Assembly (NCBI GenBank): GCA_025531455.1
Contig: JAMYHL010000029.1
Span: forward strand, 62,001-126,000
Direction: 5' to 3'
DNA length: 64,000 nt
Origin: Apiotrichum sp. Y4204
Taxonomy: Eukaryota; Basidiomycota; Tremellomycetes; Trichosporonales; Trichosporonaceae
Positions 33,610 through 44,060 of this stretch are shown here, piece by piece (position 1 is the stretch's first letter; the number at the start of each line of letters is the position of its first letter). Under the pieces are notes generated by a model that saw only the letters and a program-made list of their open reading frames with translations, had not been told where the DNA came from and did no database searches. The position numbers were made by a program, and so were the translations under genes.

Positions 33610-35656
33610 CTACGACGATCCTCTTCCTCGTCCCAGGCCAGGACCGCGGTACATCCCGCGTCCCGCGAAGCCGATGCGGAAAGCGCCGGGGAATCGAAAA
33701 TGACCTGGCAAAGTCGAGTTGCGAGCGTCTTCCTCGTTATCGATATCGTGATCGGCCGTGCGGCGGGGTAAGATTGGCGGGAGCTCGTCCTTGCCCCGTG
33801 CGTGACCAAGTACGAGGGCGCCGGTATGCATACCAGCCGCGGTGATGGCGAAGACGAAAGCTGCTCGGTCGCCGTCAGGTGGGAACTCGACTCGCGTAGG
33901 CTCGTTGACGTATGTATTTGCGTCCGAGACACCGCACTGGCCTTGATCGTTCTGGCCCCACGTGTACATTGCCCCATCGGCGGTGAGGGCAGCGCAGTGC
34001 CAGTCACCCGCCACGACGCGGATGACACGCAGCGTCTCCAATCCTTCAAGCGGACGGCTGGGGACGAGTGTCGCGCCCACGTTGGGCGCAAACGTCTGAC
34101 ACTTTCCCCAGAGTACTGATGAGGACGGTTTGCTGGGCGTGGATGTCGCGAAAGCGAAGAAGTTGGACCATTGAGCGGATACGTGTGTAATATCAGGAGA
34201 GGAGAAATGGGGCAGCTGCAAAATGTTAGTGCCCAGAGGTGGTGACCGCAGAACTCACGAACTGCCAGCCTACTTCAGGTGAACCGGCCCAAACTTCTCC
34301 ATTCGCGCGGAGAGCGATGACGGACTCATTGGTGCAAGCGATTTGCACTACCTTCAAGGGCTCCTTTGTTCGGCTATTGGCCGCGGTGTTGTGTTGTTGT
34401 GACTCAGCCTTTGCAAAACGTTCTTCGACCTCGAGAAGGGCCTGGTCAGATCCTAGACTTGGACGCTCAGGAAGCGGTGGAAGAGTAATAACCACATTCG
34501 GCCCAATGGTACCCCAACGCATTTTGCGGTTATCGCTCGTCCTAAGTGGACCGCTGAGATTGTCGTCGCGTGTCAGAGAGCTCGCATACAGTGCATCGAA
34601 CGGCTTCCAAATGTGGATGTCGCCTGTCGCCGTTAGGCATGCCGAAATGTCCCAGCCAGCCTCGACCTGAACAACGTGCGGCCCCCGAGTCGTGGTTCCC
34701 GCGCCCGTCTGAGACGGTGCAGTAAGTTCTGGGGAGGTGTGATGGTATGCCTTCTTGTTAGCCTTCAGGTTCCAAGTTGATTAAGGCTTTGTTCGGCGAG
34801 TACCAAAAATGCTCTCAACAGTGCTCACCTTGCCCCATGCTTTCATCTCCCAAATAAGATTGTCCGAGTCGAGAATCACAAGATGTCGGCGTCCCGTGGC
34901 AATCTGTGTCGCTGTGCAAGGAAGCGGAAGACGCGTTGCATCTTCAACAATCGCCGCTGGGGAAGACCAATCCTCTTGAAGGTCGTATGTTGATCCATCG
35001 AGCTTGCCTTGCTGATTAGCCCAATGTCCCATCCTCTCGTGCTGCCCTCTCTAGTTACTCACCCCAGACCCATACACCTCCCTGAGAGTCGCGAGCAGCA
35101 AAGCTCCAGCCGGCAGCCTGCAGATCGACAATGGATGCCTGTTGTCCTTTAGAATTACCATCATCCGTTGCGGTCTGGCTGTCACGCTCGGCGGTGAACC
35201 AGTCGGTAACGTTCATCGGCTTCAAAACCTTGCGAACGAAGGTGAGGCGCGGGGCACGTGTTCGGGCCATAACATCCTCGTTGCTCCCCAGACGTGCCTC
35301 CCCAGCCGCACCCCACAGATAAGTTCGAGGCTTCTTAAGACCGAGATATACACGTTCATACCAGCCCGCCTCTACGCCGCCGGCGTTACCCAGCGCAAGA
35401 TTGGTAGGGAAGAATGAGAAGTCTGCTTCGGTTTTGGCACGCCAGACGGAAGGATCTTTCTTCCTGTCAGCGAGAAAACGACGACCATTCGACGACTTAC
35501 GCATAGAGAGTGCAGCTCTTTGCTGGTACGTGATAAGGAGAAGATGTCGGTGGCTCCGAGGCGGGGAATGACGTCCTCCAGGAGTAGTTCCGGAGGTAGG
35601 GAAAGCAAAGAGGGGACCGGAGCGGCGGCATCGTGCTCCGTGATGGGATCGGACAT
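33610..35656 (-). CDS. F-box protein with RCC1-type propeller
   Basis: Five exons encode 610 aa: 35501-35656, 35063-35459, 34829-35007, 34259-34753 and 33610-34215. Residues about 17-60 form an F-box (LLSLPPELLLEDVIPRLG, then SRTSKELHSLC and KDPSVWRA), which binds Skp1. The rest carries RCC1-like blades recognised by W-G turns: TYLWGAAGEARLG, GGVWVWGK, VLWGKCQTF and MYTWGQNDQGQCG. Yeast Saf1 has the same F-box plus RCC1 layout and recruits a vacuolar/adenine-deaminase-type substrate to SCF; a similar substrate-adaptor role is inferred. The C-terminus is Gly/Arg-rich (RGMYRGPGLGRGRGSS). Two introns need an AAG acceptor a few bases beyond a CAG to stay in frame. The gene is divergent from 36083 with 426 bp between starts, and its 3' end faces the Zn2Cys6 gene. 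Confidence 0.75.
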
Positions 35657-36082
35657 GACTCGATATCCTGGACGTGGGTGTGCGACTGTTATGATATGAT
35701 ATTGTGATTGCAAGGGAGTGCGAGAGCGAGAGATGGACGGATGCGCTGATGCACTGATGCACTGATGAGGAGAGACAAGAAGGAGCTGAGAACAGCACTG
35801 CAAGCTCGATCAGACTGCGAGTTGGCGACTTCGTTGGCGCTTCTCAATTGACCGTTCACGGGGAACAAGACCTGTTACGTCATAGACGCTGATGATGGCG
35901 AGTTGCCTGTCTGACGCCCCCAAGATGGATCCTACTTTCTGCCAAAAATCTGATTCCGCTGTCCCTGAAGAAGTGTGCCTGCCTTTCCAAGATTTCTTGG
36001 GTCTAACAATTTCTTTTGGATTTGTTCGTCAAGACCATCTACCGCATCCATCTCGCACCCCGTCCACGGCGCACCTACTGCG
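35657..36082. promoter_or_regulatory. Divergent promoter region
   Basis: The 426 bases lie between the start codons of the F-box/RCC1 gene (-) and the 36083 gene (+). They include short direct repeats TGCACTGA near 35747-35764 in the leader of the minus-strand gene. No factor site is assigned. Confidence 0.45.
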
Positions 36083-38299
36083 ATGGCGTCCATCTCAACC
36101 CCATCGTCTATTGCGACGTTCCCGTACGCTCAGGCGAGCTCGAGCCGCGTTCCGCACATTACGCTCGGCGGCGTGCATGGCAGCCGGGGCAAGCTCGCAG
36201 TGGCAGCGGTTCACGGCGATGGAGTGTGGACCTACGACGTGAGTCGTGCTCTGTCTGACAATAGCTGATTCTCTTTAAGATCAAAACCCTAAGGCCCGTC
36301 ACTTCCTTTACTGTTCCTCCATCGACTGTGTTTGGGAGCGCGCCGGTCAGCTTTATTCCAGAGAAGACCGAGGGAGCAGAGGAATCCACCTCTACCGAAC
36401 GCGTCACGGCTGTAGTGGTACAGGAGGGCGAGGGCGTCAAGAACGGGAGGGCGATCTGGCTTTGGCAGGGAGATGACGGAGAGAAGAAGAGCGTGACCCT
36501 CGACACGCCAGCGCATTCGGTGCATCACCTCCGTGGAGGGTGGCCGCTCATCGTTATTGGGACAACGGGCGGCATCTCCGCCGTAGCAGCCGACTTGAAG
36601 GTGTCGTCTCTTCTTAAACCGAAACCGAAATCTAGACGCGTTATTGCTGCCGGAATAGTCGACGGCTTGACAACACGAGCTGTGTTGGTCGACGAGGGCG
36701 GTCACACCCAAATCTACAGCCTGGAGTTGGCTGACGGTCGAGCGGTGCCCGTGGCGGAGGGAGCGTTGTCGAGTACAACACTTGCGGCTGCTGATGTGGG
36801 CCCAGATGGCCTCCTGACCGGTATCGACACAGCCAATAAGGTTCATTCGCGCACTGTCAAGGCAATTGTTGAAGGCACAGGCAAGAGTGAAGGAGTGTCC
36901 CTCTCACACCCTGCCAGTCCTGCGGCGATTGTCTCGCTTCCGTCGACGTCGCGCCCGATCGCGGCTCTGGCTGTTCCTCACCCTTCTCCGTCTGTGGCGC
37001 TTGTGGTCCCCTCTCCAGATCTCCCGGCTGTTCTCACCTCGGCACCGATTTCGACAGCGGCTTCCAATACGATAACCCATCTTGCCATCATTGCCCGCCC
37101 GTCCTCCGATCATGTCATCCTCGGCACCGTTCTCTCCCATCCAGGAGCGGACAAGTCGGGCCGTAGCGTTATTCATATCGCAGACGTGACTCTTCCTGCT
37201 GGTGGTGTGGGTCTCGCCCTTCTTGTTGGGTCGTCCGACCGTACGTCCGCGGTCTTCACCAAGGCTGGGGAATCGTCGGCTCTTCAGTCTTCGGGGCGTT
37301 GCATGGTCGACACTGTGAGGTCGGCGCTGGGGTCTGGTTCGGGAGATGCTGTGACGCGGGCAGAGAAGGCGTTCTCTACATGGCTCGACGCCGAGGACAA
37401 GTCGACGCATGGCCGCAGGGCTGTCGTGACAGAGTCGACTGCGAGCGAGTTGCTGGACGTCGTGTTTTCGGCGGCTCTCAAAGCCGGGAAGCCAACGGGC
37501 ACTTACGCTGCCAAAATTGTGCAGACGCTCGTGGACCGCCGTGCCGTCGCCGACAAGATGTACCCCGAAAGGGTGCTCATGGGGGCACTTGTACCCCTGT
37601 CTGACTGGGTGAGTTGAACTCAATGTTGCGACGACTAACAGCTAGCGTAACGTCTCGCGCATGCTCCGTACTAGCCCCTCTCTCCCGTCGACGACCACTG
37701 TCACCCTTATTGCGCACTCGCTGAAGGAGGGCACACCGTCGTTGACCTCCCTGCTGGAGGATATTCTGGCGGGTCCGTCCCCGGATCCCGCTTACCGCGC
37801 TGCGCTTTGGCAACAGCTCGACGGCCCCGCCGCCCTCCGTGTACTGGAGCAGTTGACTGCGTGGGCTGAGGCTGCCGCGGAGACTGGAGATGGCCTGGAT
37901 GTGTGGCCGGAACGCGCCCCCCGCTCTGCGCATCCCCCATTGGCCGCTATCGTTGCACACTCCTCCCTGTTGCTCGACGCCCACCTTCCGACGCTAATGA
38001 TCATCCCGGAGGCTGAGCCGGTGCTCGTCCGCATGCAGGTTGCCCTCGCGCCGGCGCTCAGCGCACAACAGGACTACCGCCGCCTGCGTGCTCCTGTCGA
38101 TGCGGCCCTCCGCCTCGCGGCCCAGGCCAAGAAGCAGCGCGATGCGGCTGCTGCTGCTCAGGCGGCGCAAACGGCGGCCCATGCTGCCACATACGGCGCC
38201 GCCCACGGTCGCAAACCGCGGGCGCGTGTGCAGACCAAGAACCCCGGCCTCACAGAGGAGGCGGTCGGCAAGTACCGTATTGAGGATATCGTATTCTAG
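36083..38299 (+). CDS. Possible nucleolar NOL11/Utp8-like protein
   Basis: Three exons, 36083-36238, 36280-37608 and 37646-38299, encode 712 aa. The second acceptor must be CAGCTAG, because splicing at the earlier CAG meets a stop. The N-terminal 360 residues look like a beta-propeller built from short strands (VAAVHGDGVWTYD, HSVHHLRGGWPLIVIGTTGG, TQIYSLELADGRAV). The C-terminal half is helical, with an Ala-rich coiled stretch near 655-690 and a basic segment before the end, YRIEDIVF. Length and the propeller-plus-helical layout match the t-UTP subunits NOL11 (human) and Utp8 (yeast), which act in rRNA transcription and processing. This is an architectural guess, not a motif-based assignment. 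The protein is certainly coding (long frame, clean introns); only the name is weak. Confidence 0.75.
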
Positions 38300-38668
38300 A
38301 GTACTAGTGTAGATGTACGGGCATACTTGGGAATCTGGCAGTTGGGGATTCAGTTGCGGTGTCTCGATGAGCATGTTGCCCTAAACGTTCTCTCGTTGAC
38401 CTCGAAGTTGTCTCTTCTGCGACGCCCTGTTCCTCACGAGATTTGCACCATCACGGTAAGCTGGTGGGTGAGCAAGGTCAGTCGCAGCTAATCCGCCATT
38501 CACAAACAAGGAAAATACAGAACACGGGTGCATCATAGAGATGACTAGTACAATGCAGGGAGCGAAAACGAAGAATAGGGTAAAGACGAAGGTAACGCGA
38601 CAAGACGGCGCCTAGTGGCAGACATATCAACGCACTGGGCCCATTGACGCGACAGCAGGCGCTGACAC
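38300..38668. other. Tail-to-tail region before histone H2A
   Basis: About 370 bases between two converging stops, with AT-rich 3' flank sequence. No RNA gene or repeat seen. Confidence 0.45.
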
Positions 38669-39184
38669 TTAGGCCTCCTGCGAAGGCTTGGGCTTCTTGG
38701 TGCCGGTCTTGGCGGGAAGAAGCTCGGAGAGAATGTTGGGGAGGACACCACCCTGCGAGATGACAACGTTGCCGAGGAGCTTGTTCAGCTCCTCGTCGTT
38801 GCGGACGGCGAGCTGAAGATGACGGGGGACGATACGCGACTTCTTGTTGTCACGGGCGGCGTTACCGGCAAGCTCGAGGATCTCAGCGGCAAGGTCTGCA
38901 ATGTTAGGATGGGTTTGCCTCCATGTCCCTGACACAACTTACATTCGAGAACGGCGGCGAGGTAGACAGGGGCACCGGAACCGATACGCTGAGCGTAGTT
39001 GCCGCGCTTGAGAAGACGGTGGATACGACCAACGGGGACTGAGAAACGAGTCAGCAATTGCAGTCAGGACTGGAGCGGGGCGTTAGCCGCCTGTCAACGT
39101 ACACTGAAGACCGGCCTTGGCCGAGCGGGAGGACGACTTGGTCTCGGCACCGGCCTTGCCACCAGACTTGCCACCAGTAGACAT
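38669..39184 (-). CDS. HTA1: Histone H2A
   Basis: Three exons, 39103-39184, 38943-39038 and 38669-38895, encode 134 aa. The sequence is unmistakable: [66 protein letters not shown] and the acidic-patch region, ending KKPKPSQEA. The C-terminal SQE (Ser131) is the H2A.X-type site phosphorylated by ATM/ATR-family kinases after DNA breaks, which is usual for fungal major H2A. Both introns split codons (after the T of Phe and the T of Tyr), so the models are tightly constrained. It is divergent from the H2B gene and shares its promoter, the standard arrangement for S-phase expressed core histones. Confidence 0.98.
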
Positions 39185-39888
39185 GTTGATTGAAGTTGAG
39201 TTGGTTGGGTTGAGCGGGGAAGATTGAGGGGGCGGCTTGACGCAAGTTGTGGTTGTGGATGGGAAAGAGAGGGAAAAAAGACTGGTTGTACGCGTCACGA
39301 AGACTTTTATAACAAACACAATCTTCGCGAGCTGCGCTCGTGTTGATCACAGCGAATTGAGCTCCCTTACTCCAAAGTTGACGCGAAATGACATGTGTGC
39401 CTGTGGCAAAGGTCCCGTGATCTCATCAATCCAGCAGTAAAAGTATACGTATACTTTTTTTGGTGGGTGGCAGTGACTGGACTGATTCGTGAATCTGATT
39501 GGACCATCGAATCAAGGGCATGTGATCAGAACGAGGCTGATCCGCGGAACGCGCCAAAAGTGACGCGTCACCCATATGGTGTATGGTGTGGGATGGTGAT
39601 ATGGTGGATCAATTGATCAATGATCAATAATGATCTGCACTAAAACTAAAATTGCTTCCGCATCCATCATCCACCACCAAAAGTGCAACAGGAAAACAAT
39701 GGGCGCGTCATGCGTTTGGCGTTTGCTCGCACGCGCTGGTTGTCCCCTTTTGGATCTTTGGGAGTATAAGGTCACCTTGCACTTTTGCTCTCCAGGATTT
39801 ATCTCTTTCCTTCCCTCTATCATCAACAACCCATCCACTTTGTCTTCGCGTCTCTTCATCTCTTTCTTTCGAGTAACCAACCGTCACC
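39185..39888. promoter_or_regulatory. Shared H2A/H2B divergent promoter with palindromes
   Basis: This 704-bp region drives both histone genes. Two perfect palindromes are visible: a 20-bp AT-rich one at 39439-39458 (AAAAGTATAC and its complement) and GATCAATTGATC at 39607-39618 with further GATCA copies to 39633. A TGACGCGTCA palindrome lies near 39561. Any of these could be cell-cycle factor sites; none is matched to a known factor here. Short open frames in the H2B leader are pyrimidine-rich and not genes. Confidence 0.7.
39439..39458. repeat. Perfect 20-bp palindrome in histone promoter
   Basis: AAAA, GTATAC, GTATAC, TTTT read the same on both strands, about 255 bp upstream of the H2A start and 430 bp upstream of H2B. 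Symmetry is exact over 20 bp. Confidence 0.9.
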
Positions 39889-40423
39889 ATGGTGAGTCGG
39901 TCGTCGTTAGCGTCGTTTTTTCGCCCGAGTTCTCATACTGATTTCCCCAGCCCCCCAAGTCCGCTGTCGCTTCCAAGGCTCCCGCCTCGCAGGCCTCCAA
40001 GGCCCCCGCCGCCGCGTCGAAGGCTCCCGCTAAGGCTGCCAAGACCTCCTCCTCAACCAAGGAGGGTGGCAAGAAGCGCACCAAGAAGCGTGTCGAGACC
40101 TACTCCTCTTACATTTACAAGGTCCTCAAGCAGGTCCACCCCGACACTGGTATCTCGTGAGTGTGGAGATTGGCGGCCCGGCTGTTGGCGAATCACTCTA
40201 ACAGTGCAGCAACAAGGCCATGGCTATTCTCAACTCGTTCGTCTCGGACATCTTTGAGCGGATCGCCACCGAGGCCTCGAAGCTTGCGTCGTACAACCAC
40301 CGTTCCACCATTTCGTCGCGCGAGATTCAGACCGCTGTTCGTCTTATCCTGCCCGGTGAGCTCTCGAAGCACGCCATCTCGGAGGGCACCAAGGCCGTCA
40401 CCAAGTTCTCCTCGTCCAAGTAA
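39889..40423 (+). CDS. HTB1: Histone H2B
   Basis: Three exons, 39889-39891, 39951-40156 and 40210-40423, encode 140 aa. The first exon contributes only the initiator ATG, followed at once by a GTGAGT donor. Removing the 59-nt intron joins it to [11 protein letters not shown]. Core H2B motifs are all present: [67 protein letters not shown] and the C-terminal [13 protein letters not shown]. The Lys eight residues from the C-terminus sits in AVTK and corresponds to the conserved ubiquitination site. The N-terminal tail is Ala/Lys-rich. Expression is presumably coupled to H2A through the shared promoter. Splice phases leave no ambiguity. Confidence 0.98.
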
Positions 40424-40824
40424 ACTGTCGGCCAGCCTTGGCGTTGCATGGATCTGTCATACATCACATCCGTGCTCAACTAGTCACTTCGTTTTCTCCG
40501 CCTTTGGGCATTCTGTACTTCGCTTTCGATAGTCTACTTGAGATGCACAGCCATCGTGTTTGTCTTGCGGTGGCAGAGAGAGCATTGTTGCAGCTGATGG
40601 CAATAAACTCATCTCTCGTATTGGAACAGCTTTACGCCAGGGTCGCTTAGGATCACGTATGGTCACCCCAACATGTCGCTTCGTAAAGTGAGGAATGTGA
40701 GGAATGCCTCTTACCCGACCGCAGCTCTTGAACGCCTCTTGGCGCGACGCACATAGACTATAAAATACATGCTCTCGTTACTAACGCGTCAAATCTTTTG
40801 CACTTGGAAACACTTATCCGAGCA
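40424..40824. other. Tail-to-tail region after histone H2B
   Basis: About 400 bases between the H2B stop and the oxidoreductase stop. No gene, hairpin-type histone terminator or repeat was recognised. Fungal histone mRNAs are polyadenylated, so the absence of a stem-loop is expected. Confidence 0.45.
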
Positions 40825-42443
40825 CTACTGGTCATCTGTGCAGTTTGCGGCGCCGAAGACTGGCCACATTGCGCGAGCCTGCAGATCCTCGTGGCCGTCG
40901 TCGCCGAAAGTTACTGTGGCGCCGCTTGCCATCACGTAGTGGTGGATGCCAAGCGTGACCTTGATAGCAGGCGGACCGGGAATGTACGTCTCCAGCGGAG
41001 GGGGGAGCAGCGTTGTCCCGTTCGCGCAGCCATCCGGTGCACGGGCACATGCGTCGACCATTCGCTGAACATTGCGGGCCGCCACCTCGCCCTGCCAAAA
41101 TGCAGTGTGACCAGCGAGGATGGCTGTAGTGTTGGCGCAGTCACCTATAACAAAAATGTGTGACAAGGGGTCGGCAGGTTCTCGCCCGTTGATTGTGAGG
41201 TGCGACATGCTGTCGACGATGGATGGTCTTGAGGGATCGGACACGTCGACCTGTGTTGTAGGCTTGACGCGAATGCGGCCATTAGGGGCGATGGCCTGCG
41301 GGGCGAAGCGACGCATCAACTCCGAGTGAGGCAGCGGGCCAGTGCATGCCAGAATGTAGTCGGCGGTGACGCTCGTTCCGCGGTCGGTCGTGACGGTCTT
41401 CTCGGAGCCATCAAGGATGTTCATCGATTCAGGCCAGACCACTACACGCTCGCCCAGGATGACCTTGACGCCGAGGCTGTCCAAGCCGTCCATCACCTCC
41501 TCGTGCATCTCCTCGGGATAGCGCGGTAGCACGCGAAGGCCAGAATGGATCAGAGTGACCTCCTTCTCCGGCCAGAGGTCCTTGATATCGGAAGAGAATT
41601 CTATCGTCAGTGGACACCTAGACAAGCGTTCCGTACGATATCCTGGGTTGGATACTCACGAATTCCCAATGCACCGGCACCAACGACGCAGATGCGCTGT
41701 GAGCGCGCCAGCACCTCGTTATTGCGCTTCATCCACTGAACACCTCCGCTTTTGCTCCCCCTGCCCGGCAGCTGTGTCCTTCCATTCTCTCCCCAGATGT
41801 CGCACGGTGCCGGAAGCATGGATCCGAGTGCGTAGATGCAGTAGTCAAAATCGATCGTCTGAAGGCGCTCCGGCGGCGCATCGCTTCCGTCATCGGCCAG
41901 CCCGTCATATGTGCCCTTCTCGTCGGGTAGCAACACGGTGACCGAGTTGCGTTGCAAGGACACAATGTGGCCCTGCATCAGCACATGTCGGTCCAACCGA
42001 GGGGTCGGGGGCGGTGTCGGAAGTACACATCCAGGTGGTGGGGGAGCGAAGAGGCTGCGATACGGCACGAATGCCTTTGGCGCGTGCTCGGGAACTATGA
42101 CATAGCGAGGGAAGACATAGACGTCTGGAGAGTCAGAAACATTTCGTAGATGAAGGAAGACGGATGATCTTCGCAAAACGCGGAACGCCATTATCGGTCT
42201 CCGTCGCCGAGTCCGGTTCCCTGCCCAGTGCGACAAGAATGCAAGTCGATCATCCATTCGCTCTCCACTCGTAGGTTACATTAACTTACGGTTCATATGC
42301 GACTGGCGGTCGATTGCGACAACACGCCAATCGTCTGGCAAACTCTGGCCGAGCATCATTGCGGCACGCGCGCCGCCATATGACACACCCAGGATGGCAA
42401 CAGTGCGCTGCGGCCGCTGCGGATTTTGCGTCGACACGGGCAT
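40825..42443 (-). CDS. AIF/FSP1-like FAD-NAD(P)H oxidoreductase
   Basis: Three exons, 42290-42443, 41660-42124 and 40825-41600, encode 464 aa. This is a two-dinucleotide-domain flavoprotein: N-terminal FAD motif VAILGVSYGGARAA (residues about 15-28), VYVFPRYVIVPEHAPKAFVPY, a central NAD(P)H motif CVVGAGALGIQ near 196-206, and a C-terminal FAD segment IFVIGDCANT. The layout matches AIFM2/FSP1/AMID-type enzymes, which in other organisms reduce quinones. No transmembrane anchor or clear targeting signal is visible. The join HMN|HVYVFPR across intron 1 and LGI|QFSSD across intron 2 restores conserved sequence and supports the splice choices. In-frame Met codons exist upstream of 42443 in a C-rich leader, but this start gives the normal N-terminus. 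Physiological substrate unknown. Confidence 0.8.
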
Positions 42444-44060
42444 GGTGTGAGATGGTGTCTGTGTGGTTGGTATGCAGATGGCAGATGTCGAGGTCGAAAT
42501 CCTGTGGGAGGGGAAGGGGGTAGCCCAGCGGAGGCTCAGAAAGGACGCGCGCTCGGCAGTACTTGGTGTACGCAGTATCCGGTGGCGCGGAGACAAGAAC
42601 GGAGGGGTTGATGAGGCTGAAAGCCAAAAACAGAAAAGAGACAATGAGAGATGGGGGGAGCGAGTGATTGAGGCCCACACAAGAAGTCAATGATCAATGA
42701 TTGTATTCCGGTAGCTCGTATTTGCACTGACTGCAGTTGGTCGGGTGGTCGGGTCGGGCCTGCTGTCGGTACCCAGTTTGCACTGTACAATACGTACATA
42801 GAATGGTAGTGGGCGGATCGATTGCCGTCTCGCCTCCTCTCCCTCCCGTGTGTCGGCGACCGTTGCTCTACATGCTCTCCACCAGTCCTATCTCCCTGAT
42901 CCTGGGATCCTAATGGTCTACGGTATATGGCCTGCATTTATGACATGCATTGGCTTTATGGAGCAGTAGTAGTGCGCTATGGATGCAGGATGCTGTTGCA
43001 CGCAGTAGCTCCCGGAATTCCAGCAAGCTCAGCGTTAGCGAGATCAGCGAGATAAGGCATAGGCCGGGGCAGGGCAGGGCAGCTCGGCGCTCGGGGGCTA
43101 GGCCGGGCTGCGTTGCTGTAATTGCTGTCGAGGATACGGGCGTGCGAGCACTGGCACTGGCCATTGGCATGCTGGCATGCTGGTACAGCACGTGAGCGGC
43201 CCCGAGGCCCCAGGGTGCGGACCCAAGAGCGTCATATGCACGCAGGGATGACGGCGTACACGCCGTTATCCCTATCCACAGTTGGCCCTGTCACAGTGTG
43301 TGCCGTGCACGCCAGTGGATCAGTGGATGAATTGCTTTCCACATGAGAGTAGCCAGCCGCCTAGGCCGCCCATCTCCGTGCCCAAGTGTGCAGTAGTGCA
43401 TGCGGTGCTCCCTGCTCAGTGACCCCTGCTCGGCGACCCCTCTGCAAGCCGCCTCTGACGTAGGAGGTAGATCAGCGTGTGAGCAATGAGAATCAGCATT
43501 ACAATGGACCTCCTGCAAGCAAAATAATAATACAAAATGGTCCTGTATAAAGGGCAGATTTGACATGATCACGCTGTTCGCTCAGAATGCTACTAGAGAC
43601 AAGGACCCAAGGCTCCCTGAGATGATCCGCTGCAGATGTTCATCCACGTGTATGTAGGGGCTGATTCCGTCCGAACGACATGTTGTAGATCTGTAGACAG
43701 CAAACAGTCAGCTGTCAGCCTGTTGTGGAGCTGGCTTCGTGGCATTCCCATTATTGGGGCGTGAGACTTGATGGCGAGCGAGGACATGAGAAAGAGAACT
43801 AGAGGGTTCCCAGTGTATGGCCAGTACTAAGTACATCCAGCATCCACCGAACGCCTGGAGTCTGCTCATCACAGCGCCACAAGTGACACCACATCAGGCA
43901 GAGCACTTGCATTGCAGTCATTGAACAGGTCAAAGTCATGCATGTGTCATGTCGTGGCCGTGTGGCCATCTTGGACCGCTCGCTACGGGCACACGAGCAA
44001 ATCTATCAATATTTTCACGCCGTCGGGAGATACACCAACCATATCCTCACTACCCACGTC
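42444..44060. other. 1.6-kb intergenic region, no gene seen
   Basis: The region holds the promoter of the oxidoreductase gene on its left side and the 3' flank of the UPF0029 gene on its right. Around 43060-43110 is a short GGGCA/GGGCT-rich stretch. Frames up to 134 codons near 42276-42937 overlap the oxidoreductase leader and are not protein-like. No RNA gene was recognised. Confidence 0.45.
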
